Below are positions 23,160 to 32,177 of a stretch of 52,067 nucleotides of DNA, one piece after another. The notes beneath the pieces are model-generated. The model was not told where the DNA came from and did not search any database. It saw nothing but the letters and a program-made list of their open reading frames with translations. The DNA comes from Acidimicrobiales bacterium (lineage in GTDB: Bacteria; Actinomycetota; Acidimicrobiia; Acidimicrobiales; Palsa-688). The first letter of the stretch is position 1. Every line of letters starts with the position of its first letter. The DNA lies in the NCBI GenBank assembly GCA_036378675.1, contig DASUWA010000053.1, forward strand, positions 1 to 52,067, given 5' to 3'. The position numbers and the translations under genes were made by a program.

Positions 23160-23246
23160 CCCGTCTCGCCGAGGGATGGGCAGGCTACCGTTTGAGAGTC
23201 AGAGGCGTTTGAGGATCAGAGGGAAGACGCGCCCAGGCGAGTAGAG

Positions 23247-26200
23247 GTGACGACCCCAACAGAATCGAGCGAGGCCGGCGTCAGGTTTGGTCAACCGTCT
23301 GGTGGGGCGCGCTCGTCTCCCGGATTCGGACTGAGTGGTTCAGTTGCCGGTATTGCCGTTGTTGGGGCGCTTCTGGGCGGGCTCTTGTGGGCCGGCGCCG
23401 CCCGAAGTGTCGCCTCGGCTGCTCATCCGAGGATCTTTGGGGGTTCGCTCGTCCTCGAGGATCAGCGGCCTCTGACCGTTATCGATGTGGCCTCCGGCAA
23501 GGTCACCGTCCGGCTCCAGGGGATCGACACCCAGGTCGGTGCGTCTTCCTACGGTGACGTACAGGCGGTTCCAGTGTCCGTTGGAACAATGCTTGTCGAT
23601 CGCAGGAGCGGAACCTTCAACCTGTTAGGCCATGACAACTACGTCGTTGACGCGGCGGGCCCCGGTGTTGGCTTGGGTGCTCTCTCCGGGTTGAACGGAG
23701 CGCTCGCCATGCCGGTCGGGCCGGCTGCGTACATAGTGCGTTTCGCATCGAAGAGCACCGTCTCGTTGGTAGACGAATCCACCGTTCTTGCCGGCGCAAG
23801 ACTCGAAAGGGGGACGCTCCGCCAGCCGAGTGACGTCACTCCGAAGGGCTTCGCCGATCTGGGCGGGCCAGTGCTCGATCAGCCGGGGTCAGCGGCGGTA
23901 CAGCCCACGTCGGGAGACTTGTGGGTCCTGGTCGGACGAGGCACAGGCTGCGACCTGCTGCAGCTACACCAGGCCCCGAGCGCACGGCAGGGCCTTCTTG
24001 CGTCCACCCGTGCGTCTTTTTCCGTCTCGTGTGCCAGGGCCGCGGTCGAGGCGATCCCCGACGCCGTTGCAGTGGCAACTCCAGGTGGGATCAGGTTGTT
24101 TACCGCTGGAGCGCCGGCGTCGGGCCGGGCCGTGATCATTCCGCCCGACACGCGCGCGAACGACTTCCTGCCGGTGACTGGCGCGACAGGCGAGATCTGG
24201 TTCCTGTTTGACTCCACCACGGGTTGGTCGGTCGTCGGCATTCGTCCGTCTGGCAGGACGAGCGGTCCGGTCCCGCTGGAGCACTTCGGGCCCGCGTCGC
24301 GGCCGTCCACTCCGGCTGTCTCCGCCGGTGTGCTTTACACCATGGACCAAGCTGCGACAGGGCAGCCCGAACTCTGGCGAATCTTCCCGGACACGGGCGC
24401 CATGGTGCCGGTGCAGGGCCAATCCGACTATCCCGCCAGAGGACCGACGGAGAAAGCCAGCTTCGATGGTGCGCAGGTGGTAGTCGAGGGTCCCAGGGTG
24501 GTGTTCAACAATCCCGGAAGCCTCTTGGCGGTCGTCGTCTTCACCGACCGGACCCATTCGCCCGTGGTCGTCGACAAGAGCGCGGCGGTGACGGTGAGCG
24601 CTACCGGTCCCGCAGACCTGGGGATCGCCCCGCAACCGGGCGCTACGAACACCTCGCCGACAACGGTCGCAGCACCGGGTCAGGTACCGGTCGTGCAGCC
24701 GGTGAGCAAGCAGGTCACCTGCGCGACGACGACCCAAAAGCCATACGCGCCACAGGTAACTTCGGTCACTGTCTCGTCCGCCACGGCGTTGATCGCTTGG
24801 TCGTACGAGTTGCTCGACCAAACCGACTGTGAACCGACTTCGTGGTCGGCGAGAGTGACGGCTCTCGGCGGAGCGCACCAACCGGACCAACCTGTTCAGT
24901 TCGTCAACGGGCAGAACCAACTTCTGTTCACCGGGCTCCGACCCGCGACCACGTACGAGGTGGTCGTCACCGCATACATCAACGCCCAATCGACGCCGTC
25001 CAGCCCGACCTCGTTCACCACGGCGGCACGAGGACCGGACGCGCCAGTGTCGGTGTCCACAGCTTCTGACGGAAGCGGAGACTGGGTGGTCTCGTGGACG
25101 CCGTGTACCGCTTCCAACTGCTACGTCCCCGCGGACACCTGGAACATCATCGGCTCGGCATGCGGCGCTTCGTATGTCGGCCAGCCGCCGCCCACCGTGC
25201 AAGTGCCGGGGAACCAGACAAGTGTCGTGATCAATGCCGACAGCCTCGGACTGCTCGGCGATTCCCTGACTTTCAGCGTTCAGGGGAGCCTCGCATCAGG
25301 TCTTCTGGGTGGCGCGACTCCCGATCATGGGTGCACAGAAGCGTGGCGGCCACCCGACCGCAACTTCATCTCTGTGAGTGGGTCGGGTGTGCAGAACGGT
25401 CAGACCATTACGGCAACGTTGAGGGTGTCGACCTCGGAGCCCGCGGTCGAGGCTTTCGGGAGCACCAGCACGCAGTTCATCTACAAAGTCGGCGGAAACA
25501 CTGTCGGTCCTACCGCCGCGACGTCGGTGACCGTCCCCGGGCTTGCCGCCGGACAGACCTATGTGCCGTCCGTGGCCGTCTACCCGACCGGTCAACCGCA
25601 GGCATCGGTGACGGTGACCGGCCAACCGTTCTCGAAGAACCTGTCCTGGCCGTCGAACTTATCTGTGAGCATCCAACCATCCGTCGACGAACCAAACCCC
25701 AACCAGGGAAACCTTCAGCTCGCCTTCGCGAACGTTCCGCCCGGACAGATGTCCGCGTCGGGCTTCTATGTCTGTGGGAGCACCCAAGGCCCGCAGTTCG
25801 GCGGACCGCTCAGCAACGGGGTGCTCAACGTGACCATGGACCTCGTCTCGATGGGCGGTTCGTGTCATCTCACTGCGACACTGTCGGACCAGGATTCGTC
25901 GGTATACGGCCGCCCGTCCGACCCGTTGACCGCACCGTTCACGATCGGGACCCAACCCCAGTACAGCTTCATCGCGGCGATTCCCCAACCGTGTCAGCAG
26001 AGCTTCTGTCTCCCGCAGCAGATAGAGATCCAGGCGCCGGGAACGAAGACCTTCGACCGGGGCGGTGATTGGAAGATAACGACCAAGACTCACGGTTCCG
26101 GGGGCGGGGGATTGGCGGATCTGTGCGCCTCCTCCACCGCCCTGCAGACGCCACCATCGTTCCCGTACACGCTCAGCCTGCCGTCCGCGTGCCTCGACGC

Positions 26201-26504
26201 GACGAACGTAGACGTCTCTGTCTCGTGGACGTACCTCGGGTCTACGTCGATCGACGATGCAGGCACGCCACAGGGAACTCCCAAACCGCCACCGACCACC
26301 ACGACGACAACCCCATCGACGACCACCACATCGACAACCACGAAAGCGGCAACTGGGACCATCCCGCCACCGCCGACCTCCGCCGGGAAGACTGGTGCAG
26401 CGACTTCCACGGCAGCCGGGCTTCTCGTTGTGGCATGGTGCTTCCGGCGCAGAGCGAGGAGCCGCTCCACCGCCGACAAGGGAAAACGCAAGAGGACGAT
26501 GTGA
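23247..26504 (+). CDS. Large membrane-anchored surface protein with fibronectin type III-like domains
   Basis: 1085 residues from GTG 23247. A ~30-residue cytosolic head precedes a signal-anchor helix (about 30-58). About 430 residues of beta-rich sequence, possibly a propeller, follow. From ~residue 490 there are Fn3-like units: one starts PYAPQVTSVTVSSATALIAW and runs to the NQLLFTGLRPATTYEVVVTAY consensus, another starts PDAPVSVSTASDGSGDWVVSW, and further units follow. Several Cys pairs suggest disulfides. The C-terminus has a Thr/Pro-rich stalk and a short hydrophobic segment followed by a very basic tail. The stop overlaps the MoxR gene (GTGA-type). In other actinobacteria a similar Ig/Fn3 surface protein precedes MoxR-DUF58-transglutaminase genes, so it is likely the exposed part or client of that machinery. 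Confidence 0.82.
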   Translation: MTTPTESSEAGVRFGQPSGGARSSPGFGLSGSVAGIAVVGALLGGLLWAGAARSVASAAHPRIFGGSLVLEDQRPLTVIDVASGKVTVRLQGIDTQVGASSYGDVQAVPVSVGTMLVDRRSGTFNLLGHDNYVVDAAGPGVGLGALSGLNGALAMPVGPAAYIVRFASKSTVSLVDESTVLAGARLERGTLRQPSDVTPKGFADLGGPVLDQPGSAAVQPTSGDLWVLVGRGTGCDLLQLHQAPSARQGLLASTRASFSVSCARAAVEAIPDAVAVATPGGIRLFTAGAPASGRAVIIPPDTRANDFLPVTGATGEIWFLFDSTTGWSVVGIRPSGRTSGPVPLEHFGPASRPSTPAVSAGVLYTMDQAATGQPELWRIFPDTGAMVPVQGQSDYPARGPTEKASFDGAQVVVEGPRVVFNNPGSLLAVVVFTDRTHSPVVVDKSAAVTVSATGPADLGIAPQPGATNTSPTTVAAPGQVPVVQPVSKQVTCATTTQKPYAPQVTSVTVSSATALIAWSYELLDQTDCEPTSWSARVTALGGAHQPDQPVQFVNGQNQLLFTGLRPATTYEVVVTAYINAQSTPSSPTSFTTAARGPDAPVSVSTASDGSGDWVVSWTPCTASNCYVPADTWNIIGSACGASYVGQPPPTVQVPGNQTSVVINADSLGLLGDSLTFSVQGSLASGLLGGATPDHGCTEAWRPPDRNFISVSGSGVQNGQTITATLRVSTSEPAVEAFGSTSTQFIYKVGGNTVGPTAATSVTVPGLAAGQTYVPSVAVYPTGQPQASVTVTGQPFSKNLSWPSNLSVSIQPSVDEPNPNQGNLQLAFANVPPGQMSASGFYVCGSTQGPQFGGPLSNGVLNVTMDLVSMGGSCHLTATLSDQDSSVYGRPSDPLTAPFTIGTQPQYSFIAAIPQPCQQSFCLPQQIEIQAPGTKTFDRGGDWKITTKTHGSGGGGLADLCASSTALQTPPSFPYTLSLPSACLDATNVDVSVSWTYLGSTSIDDAGTPQGTPKPPPTTTTTTPSTTTTSTTTKAATGTIPPPPTSAGKTGAATSTAAGLLVVAWCFRRRARSRSTADKGKRKRTM

Positions 26505-27469
26505 CCACCAGCCCTGAGATGAACGACTTTGTCCAAGGCGTGGATCGGCTGGTGGCCAACGTGTCCCGGGTGATGCACGGCAAGGATCAGGTAGTGCGTT
26601 CGGCGATCGCTTGTGTGCTGGCCGAAGGGCACTTGCTCATCGAAGACGTCCCAGGCGTGGGCAAAACGTCGCTGGCGCGAGCCATCGCCGCATCGATGGC
26701 CTTGACCTGGAACAGGATCCAATTCACACCGGACCTGTTGCCCACCGACGTGACCGGAGTATCGGTGTTCGATCAGGCGACGTCTACGTTCAGCTTCAGA
26801 CCTGGACCGGTTTTCGCCAACATCGTGCTCGGTGACGAGATCAACCGCGCTTCACCGAAGACCCAGTCCGCTCTCCTCGAGGTGATGCAGGAGCAGACCG
26901 TCACTACCGATGCGACCGTTTACCGGGTACCGAGGCCGTTCGTTGTCGTCGCGACCCAGAACCCCATCGACCTCGAAGGCACTTATGTCCTGCCCGAGGC
27001 TCAGCTGGACCGGTTCATGATGCGGCTCCATGTCGGCTACCCGGGGCCCGAGGCGGAGGCGCAGGTCCTGCGCACGGAAAGGGATGAAGCCACGGTCGCC
27101 CACCTGCCGTCGGTCATGACCGGGGACGAACTGCTGGAGATGATCGAGTTCGTCAAGCGGAACGTCGAGGTAGCTCCGGCCATCGAGAATTACATCGTGG
27201 CGGTCTGTGCGCATACGCGCGCTCTGCCCGAGGTCCGGCTCGGGGTTTCACCGCGAGGCAGCCTCGCCATGCTGCGTGCTGCGAGGGTTGCGGCCGCGTG
27301 CGCGGGTAGGTCGTACGTAACCCCCGACGACGTCAAAGCAGTGGCGACGCCGACCCTCGCCCATCGAGTGATTCTCCGCCCGGACGCCGAGATCCAGGGG
27401 CGAACTCCCGAAGACGTGGTAGCCAGGGCGCTGCAGGCCGTTCCGGTGCCGCGCACACTGGTTCGGTGA
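26501..27469 (+). CDS. MoxR-family AAA+ ATPase
   Basis: 322 residues from GTG 26501 with AGAGGA upstream, overlapping the previous stop. Walker A: EDVPGVGKTSLARA; Walker B: VLGDEINRASPKTQSALLEVMQE; sensor 1: VVATQNPIDLEGTYVLPEAQLDRF; C-terminal lid with LGVSPRGSLAMLRAARVAAA and the pre-arginine segment LAHRVIL. All catalytic residues are present, so it should be an active ATPase. MoxR proteins act as chaperones that mature or insert metal or assemble complexes, usually with a DUF58/VWA partner encoded next, as here. Position in the operon suggests it services the envelope complex made by its neighbours. Confidence 0.93.
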   Translation: MTTSPEMNDFVQGVDRLVANVSRVMHGKDQVVRSAIACVLAEGHLLIEDVPGVGKTSLARAIAASMALTWNRIQFTPDLLPTDVTGVSVFDQATSTFSFRPGPVFANIVLGDEINRASPKTQSALLEVMQEQTVTTDATVYRVPRPFVVVATQNPIDLEGTYVLPEAQLDRFMMRLHVGYPGPEAEAQVLRTERDEATVAHLPSVMTGDELLEMIEFVKRNVEVAPAIENYIVAVCAHTRALPEVRLGVSPRGSLAMLRAARVAAACAGRSYVTPDDVKAVATPTLAHRVILRPDAEIQGRTPEDVVARALQAVPVPRTLVR

Positions 27470-27472
27470 CCT

Positions 27473-28609
27473 GTGACCCGGCTCGGGATAGGCGCGGCGC
27501 TCGTCGGTGCTGGACTCACGGCCACCGGATGGCTCGCGAAATGGCCATCGGTGGTCGTGCTCGGTGTCGGGATCCTCGTACTCGTAGGCGCCTCGCTCGG
27601 CCACGTCCTTAGGCGGCCCCGGCTCGCCATAGTCCGTGCAATCGAGCCTCCGAAAGTTCAGAAGGGGTCGCCTGCAATCGCTTTGATTCACGCCACGAAC
27701 CTGTCGCGGAGAACGCTGGCTCCCGTTCCCTTCGACCAGCGGCTTGGCGACGTGACCATGCGCGCGTTCCTCCCGCGGCTGCGTCGCGGCGAGCAGGGGA
27801 TGCGGACATACCGGCTGCCTACCTCCCGGCGAGGGATTTTCGACATCGGGCCGGTCGAGGTCCCCAGAGCGGATCCGTTCGGTCTCTGCCGGACGGTGCA
27901 GCAGATGGGAGTTCCGCAGCGCATCGAGGTCCATCCGCGGCTTCTCCCCCTCAAGGCTCTCAAGACCGGCGCTTCGCTGAATCTCGAAGGCCCGTCGAGC
28001 GACATATCCCCACAAGGGTCGATCACGTTCCATCGGATACGCGAGTACGTGGTGGGCGACGAACTGCGAAAGGTGCATTGGCCTTCCACGGCCAAGACCG
28101 GGAAGCTAATGGTCCGACACAACGTCGACACCGCCCAGCCGTACACCGTTGTGCTTCTCGACCTCGATCCGGACCGCTATTCGGAAGAGACCTTCGAGGA
28201 GGCGGTGGACGTGTCGGCGTCGGTGCTCACGTCGTTGTCAACGGGCAAGGCCCCGGTGCAGTTGCGGCTCACCACTGGCGACCGCCTTGGCGGCCCGTTC
28301 CAACCTGACCCCACCGCGCTGATCGATTACCTCACCGAGGTGAAGCCGTCGTCTGCTGGGTCGTTGGACAGTGAGCTGCTCCTTCTGCGGAGGGATCGGG
28401 GAGGAACGGCGATGGTCGTCGTGACGGGGATCCTCGATCCCGGGGTCCTGCCCTCCGTCGCTGCCCTTCGAAGGCGCTTTGACCGGGTGGTGGCGATAAC
28501 CATGGACCCTCGCCAAATCCGGGTGCCGGTCCATCCAGGCTTGACGGTGATTGCCGCCTCGACCGCCGATGAGCTGGCTCGCACTTGGAACACCCGGATC
28601 GCACGATGA
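27473..28609 (+). CDS. DUF58 membrane protein, MoxR partner
   Basis: 378 residues from GTG 27473. Two N-terminal membrane helices (about 5-45) are followed by a beta-rich domain and the DUF58 signature: VEVPRADPFGLCRTVQQMG, then IREYVVGDELRKVHWPSTAKTGKLMVR, and a VWA-like Rossmann segment (VVLLDLDPDRYSEETFEEAVDVSASVL). In the family this VWA-type region docks with the MoxR ATPase. The gene begins 3 nt after moxR and its stop overlaps the next start (ATGA). It probably tethers the ATPase to the membrane next to the transglutaminase-fold protein. Confidence 0.9.
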   Translation: MTRLGIGAALVGAGLTATGWLAKWPSVVVLGVGILVLVGASLGHVLRRPRLAIVRAIEPPKVQKGSPAIALIHATNLSRRTLAPVPFDQRLGDVTMRAFLPRLRRGEQGMRTYRLPTSRRGIFDIGPVEVPRADPFGLCRTVQQMGVPQRIEVHPRLLPLKALKTGASLNLEGPSSDISPQGSITFHRIREYVVGDELRKVHWPSTAKTGKLMVRHNVDTAQPYTVVLLDLDPDRYSEETFEEAVDVSASVLTSLSTGKAPVQLRLTTGDRLGGPFQPDPTALIDYLTEVKPSSAGSLDSELLLLRRDRGGTAMVVVTGILDPGVLPSVAALRRRFDRVVAITMDPRQIRVPVHPGLTVIAASTADELARTWNTRIAR

Positions 28610-31035
28610 CAGGCGCGGTCACGGGCGAGCAGCGCGAGAGACGTTTGAACGCCGCGTTGTCATCGATCCCGTGGTCGAACGTCGCAATTCCGTCCGGCCT
28701 GTCGCTGGCGACCTTCGCGGCCGCATTGCCCTGGGTACACGCCTTCCGGATTGGGGGAGCGGTCGCCTTGCCGCTGTTGGCGGCGGTGCTGTCCGTCGCC
28801 GTAACCGCGACCGTCGCCGGCAGGCTTCGCCGTCCAGTTGCTGTGTCCTACGGCGTATCTGCGGCTGGACTGGTCGTGCTGCTGGTGGCCGGTACCGGAT
28901 TGCACGTCGGTTCCGTTTTGCACGCGCTGGCCGACGTTCCCGATCGTCTGATCACCGAAACACTTCCGCTCAATGGGCCCGTTTCCATGTTGGCCCCCGT
29001 AATCGTTCTGACCTGGCTTTGCGGAGCAACGTGTGCCGAGCTGGTTTACAGAGCGTCGCGGCGAAGTGCACTAGGTGATGTCGCACTCGTAGTGCCGGTG
29101 GTGCTCTTCGTCTTCGGGTATGCCGTCACGGCTTCCGCGCCTGGCCGTGATCGTGTGGCGGGCGGCCTGCTCCTCGTCGGGCTGGTGTTCGTTGCCCTCG
29201 CTCGCCACGACCTTCTTGGATCTTCGGTAGTCGCGTCGGCCGCTCCCCCGGATTTCGGGGGCTTTGACCCGGACGACGCTGCGGTGTCTCCACCGGCGCG
29301 CCGGCTCCTGATCGAGGGATCGATCGCCGCCACGGTAGCGCTGGCGGTGGTTCTGACGCTGATCGTGGCTGGCACTGATGTGCTGTCGGGCAAGCCGGCC
29401 ACCCTGAACAAGGCCCCGCCGGTTGCAGCATCGGTGATCGATGACCCGGTCGGAGCGACGTCCTCGATGAGAGACGGCGATCCGAGCCTCCACCCGTTCC
29501 CCGTAATGCGGATCGTCACGGATCGCCCCGCACCCGGGTATCTCAGCGCCGCGTTGCTCGACAACTTCGACGGCTCCCAGTGGACGTTCAATGCCACCTT
29601 CAAGCCGACCGGCGAGCGGATCCCGGCACCCCCCGGCGGCGTGCCGCTGATCGGCGGCCAGACCGTCGAGGCGAGCGAAGCGGTGGAGTCGGCGTTGCCC
29701 TTCGCGTTGTTACCCGCTCTCGACCGTCCGGTTTCGGTACGGGGATCGCCGGCCGTTGTCGACGCCTCCACTGGCATGATCCTTCCGGTCCGCCCGGGTC
29801 GGGGATCGACCTTCCGTGTCGTTTCCGAAGTTCCAGCCACCACTCTGGCGGGGGTGCCGACCGCGGACGGGATCGCAGTCGCAGCAGGAACGCCCCCCGG
29901 CACGGCCTCGCCCGACCTGGCTATTCCCCCTGACAGCAGCACCGCACTGGAGACCGCAATTCGGTTCGTCGCGAACGTCACGGGGGCTCGCCCGGCTCCG
30001 ACCGCGGCGTTCTTGCAGCGGATGCTCCTTGCCTTGCACACGCAGGAGCGCAGGCTGAGCCCGTACGCTCCCATCTCACCGACAGGAAGCCAACCGGGAC
30101 AAAGTTCAACGTCGGTTCCTGTTTCATCCTCGACAGTTGCTGGGTCGAGCGCGGGGCACCTGGAAGGTACTTCGCTCTCAGAGGTGATCAACGCGGTGAC
30201 GATCAACCGGAGCGCGACTCCGGAACAGTTCGCAACGTTCATGGCACTGGTAGCCCGCGACCTCGGTGTACCGGCGAGGATCGCCACGGGCTTCCGTGTC
30301 GCGTCCGGATCAGCGCGCGAGACGGTGCCCGCCGGCGCGTACCAGGTCGACAACCGGCAAGCCTGGACTTGGGTCGAGATCCCAGTGTCAGGTATCGGCT
30401 GGGTGGCCGCCGACCCAACTCCCGATGCCGTCACGGGAGTCGCGGCCCCTCCACCGGAGGAGGCGCAGGCAACGCCGACAACTGTCCCGAACAAGGCCAT
30501 CGCTGTCCCTAAGAACGCAACGACGGGGGGCCACGCGATCGCCAAACCAGCCCGGATCCATATTCACTCCGGCTCGGGTTTCCCCGCCTGGTTGATCTCT
30601 CTGATCGCTGCGGGAGCCGCGGTTGTGGTCTTGCTCGTGGGAGGACCCGGCCAGTCCGGGATCCGTCGGCGGCTTCGCAGGCGCGCCCGCCACTCCACCG
30701 ACCCGACCTTGCTTGCCGCAGGAGCCTGGCTCGAGCTGCTCGACGGGCTCGACCGAGCGGGGATGCAAGTGCCTCGATCGTCGACGAGCGCGGAGATAGC
30801 AACCGAAGCTGCCGCACACTTCGGCGCGGTAATACGTCAGCAGGTAGCGGAAGTAGCGGAGGTCGCCGACCGCAGTCTCTACTCCACGCAGAACCCGCCG
30901 ACCTTCGACGATGCGGTGCGGGTTTGGAGCGCACAGCGCGACCTGACCCGTGAGATCCTCGACGGCTTGGACCGGCGCCAGAGGGCGAGAGCTCTCATGG
31001 CCGTCGGCTCGAGCCCGAGGCGGCCCGACCGATGA
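28606..31035 (+). CDS. TgpA-like DUF3488/transglutaminase-fold membrane protein, catalytic residues missing
   Basis: 809 residues from ATG 28606 (ATGA overlap with DUF58; a TTG at 28585 is a weaker alternative). About seven N-terminal membrane helices (30-260), a large extracytoplasmic region, a transglutaminase-like core (about 525-610), one more membrane helix (about 660-683) and a DUF4129-like cytosolic end. The core is recognisable (EQFATFMALVARDLGVPARIATGF, then NRQAWTWVEI, GIGWVAADPTPD). However, the residue at the catalytic Cys position is Pro539 and the His position is Trp587; only the Asp (D603) remains. It should therefore not catalyse transamidation or proteolysis by the usual Cys-His-Asp mechanism. 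It is likely a structural or binding component of the MoxR-DUF58 complex. Confidence 0.85.
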   Translation: MTGAVTGEQRERRLNAALSSIPWSNVAIPSGLSLATFAAALPWVHAFRIGGAVALPLLAAVLSVAVTATVAGRLRRPVAVSYGVSAAGLVVLLVAGTGLHVGSVLHALADVPDRLITETLPLNGPVSMLAPVIVLTWLCGATCAELVYRASRRSALGDVALVVPVVLFVFGYAVTASAPGRDRVAGGLLLVGLVFVALARHDLLGSSVVASAAPPDFGGFDPDDAAVSPPARRLLIEGSIAATVALAVVLTLIVAGTDVLSGKPATLNKAPPVAASVIDDPVGATSSMRDGDPSLHPFPVMRIVTDRPAPGYLSAALLDNFDGSQWTFNATFKPTGERIPAPPGGVPLIGGQTVEASEAVESALPFALLPALDRPVSVRGSPAVVDASTGMILPVRPGRGSTFRVVSEVPATTLAGVPTADGIAVAAGTPPGTASPDLAIPPDSSTALETAIRFVANVTGARPAPTAAFLQRMLLALHTQERRLSPYAPISPTGSQPGQSSTSVPVSSSTVAGSSAGHLEGTSLSEVINAVTINRSATPEQFATFMALVARDLGVPARIATGFRVASGSARETVPAGAYQVDNRQAWTWVEIPVSGIGWVAADPTPDAVTGVAAPPPEEAQATPTTVPNKAIAVPKNATTGGHAIAKPARIHIHSGSGFPAWLISLIAAGAAVVVLLVGGPGQSGIRRRLRRRARHSTDPTLLAAGAWLELLDGLDRAGMQVPRSSTSAEIATEAAAHFGAVIRQQVAEVAEVADRSLYSTQNPPTFDDAVRVWSAQRDLTREILDGLDRRQRARALMAVGSSPRRPDR

Positions 31036-32075
31036 GACGCAGAAGGCGAGGTGCCGGCTTTCAGGACATCCTGTCCGACTACTCCGGTCTCAGCGACATC
31101 GGCAGCGGACCCTTCGCCAATGTTTACGGGGCAGTGGAGAACGAGACCGGCCAACCGGTGGCTCTGAAGATCTTCGAAACCGATGCCGGGGTCTTGGAAA
31201 TCCTCTCGCGCGAGATCAAGGACCTGGGTCGGGTCGATCACCCGAACGTGCTGATTCCCCGCCGTGTCGGGTCGACTCCCGACGACCGGCCGGTGGTGGT
31301 GATGGATCTGTGCGGGCAGTCGCTGGCCCAGGTGATCGGCGAGAGCGGACCGCTGAGCGCTCAGGAAACGGCAGGCGTCGGAATCAAGATCGCGAGCGGA
31401 TTGGCGGCGATGCATGAGTGGGGTTTTGCCCACCAGAACGTCAAGCCTCAGAACATTTTGTCGACCCTCATGGGCGAGCCGGCGCTTTCGGATCCGGGCG
31501 AGTCGTCGCTTCACCTCTCGGTAAGGACGATGGCGGGCGGAGGGGTGTTTACCGCCTTTCACTCGCCGCCAGAGAAGTTTGAAGGTCACGCCGTGACGCC
31601 GGCAACAGATGTATACGGCCTGGCGTCGACCATGTACCAACTGCTGAGCGGCAGAGCCCCGTTCCAACCGTTCGACGAAGAGCCGCCGATCTCGGTCGTG
31701 CTTCGGATACTTCGGGATCCGGTCGCGCCGCTGCCTGCCGACGTGCCCTTTAGGCTCGCTGAAATCCTGGCAGCGGGGTTGGAGAAGTCCCCGGCCGCCA
31801 GACCGCCGAGCGCCGCCGCCTTTGCGGACCTGTTGCGCGAAGCGGCGGCTCAAGAAGGATGGACCGTCGCCGTCGCGCCGGCACGCCAACCGAGCCCCTC
31901 GCAGCCTGCGGCGCCGTCGGCCGACGCGGATGATCTATCGGCGGCGCGATCCCCCCAGCGATCATGGCGACGCAACCGCCGTGGGGTGACTCAACCCCAG
32001 GAAGGTGACCGCAACGTCGTCCTCCCCGAGGGCTCCCGGCGAGGAAGCATGGACCGGCCGCCGCGCAGCTCGTAG
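31032..32075 (+). CDS. Ser/Thr protein kinase-fold protein, probable pseudokinase
   Basis: 347 residues; the start overlaps the preceding stop (ATGA). Kinase landmarks: Gly-rich loop DIGSGPFANVYGAV (22-35), VALKIF with Lys46, helix-C Glu61, then HQNVKPQN at 134-141 where active kinases have HRDxKPxN, so the catalytic Asp is Asn136. The DFG motif reads DPG (154-156). APE is SPPE and the alpha-F Asp (ATDVYGLAS) is kept. Fold-stabilising residues remain but the general base is lost. The ~65-residue C-terminus is Pro/Ser/Arg-rich and disordered, with no transmembrane helix or PASTA domain. It probably binds nucleotide or a partner and works as a signalling scaffold for the operon's envelope complex. 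Confidence 0.83.
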   Translation: MRRRRRGAGFQDILSDYSGLSDIGSGPFANVYGAVENETGQPVALKIFETDAGVLEILSREIKDLGRVDHPNVLIPRRVGSTPDDRPVVVMDLCGQSLAQVIGESGPLSAQETAGVGIKIASGLAAMHEWGFAHQNVKPQNILSTLMGEPALSDPGESSLHLSVRTMAGGGVFTAFHSPPEKFEGHAVTPATDVYGLASTMYQLLSGRAPFQPFDEEPPISVVLRILRDPVAPLPADVPFRLAEILAAGLEKSPAARPPSAAAFADLLREAAAQEGWTVAVAPARQPSPSQPAAPSADADDLSAARSPQRSWRRNRRGVTQPQEGDRNVVLPEGSRRGSMDRPPRSS

Positions 32076-32081
32076 CAATCG

Positions 32082-32105
32082 CTGCCGCGGTCGTGGCAGT
32101 TTCTT
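32082..32105 (+). terminator. Rho-independent terminator closing the Fn3-MoxR-kinase operon
   Basis: CTGCCGC and GTGGCAG arms (with one G-U pair) form a 7-bp stem with a 4-nt loop, directly followed by TTTCTT. It lies 7 nt after the pseudokinase stop and separates the operon from mscL. Confidence 0.65.
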
Positions 32106-32177
32106 AGGGTCATCGAAGCGGTGATGTTCGCCGCAAGGCGTCGAAGCTGACGCCATACCGCCCAAGAGGAGGCATGA

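Noticed and set aside
23964-25202. 412-codon open frame on the minus strand within the Fn3 gene
   Set aside because: Arg/Gly/Ser-rich shadow of the Fn3 protein gene; no ribosome site or domain.
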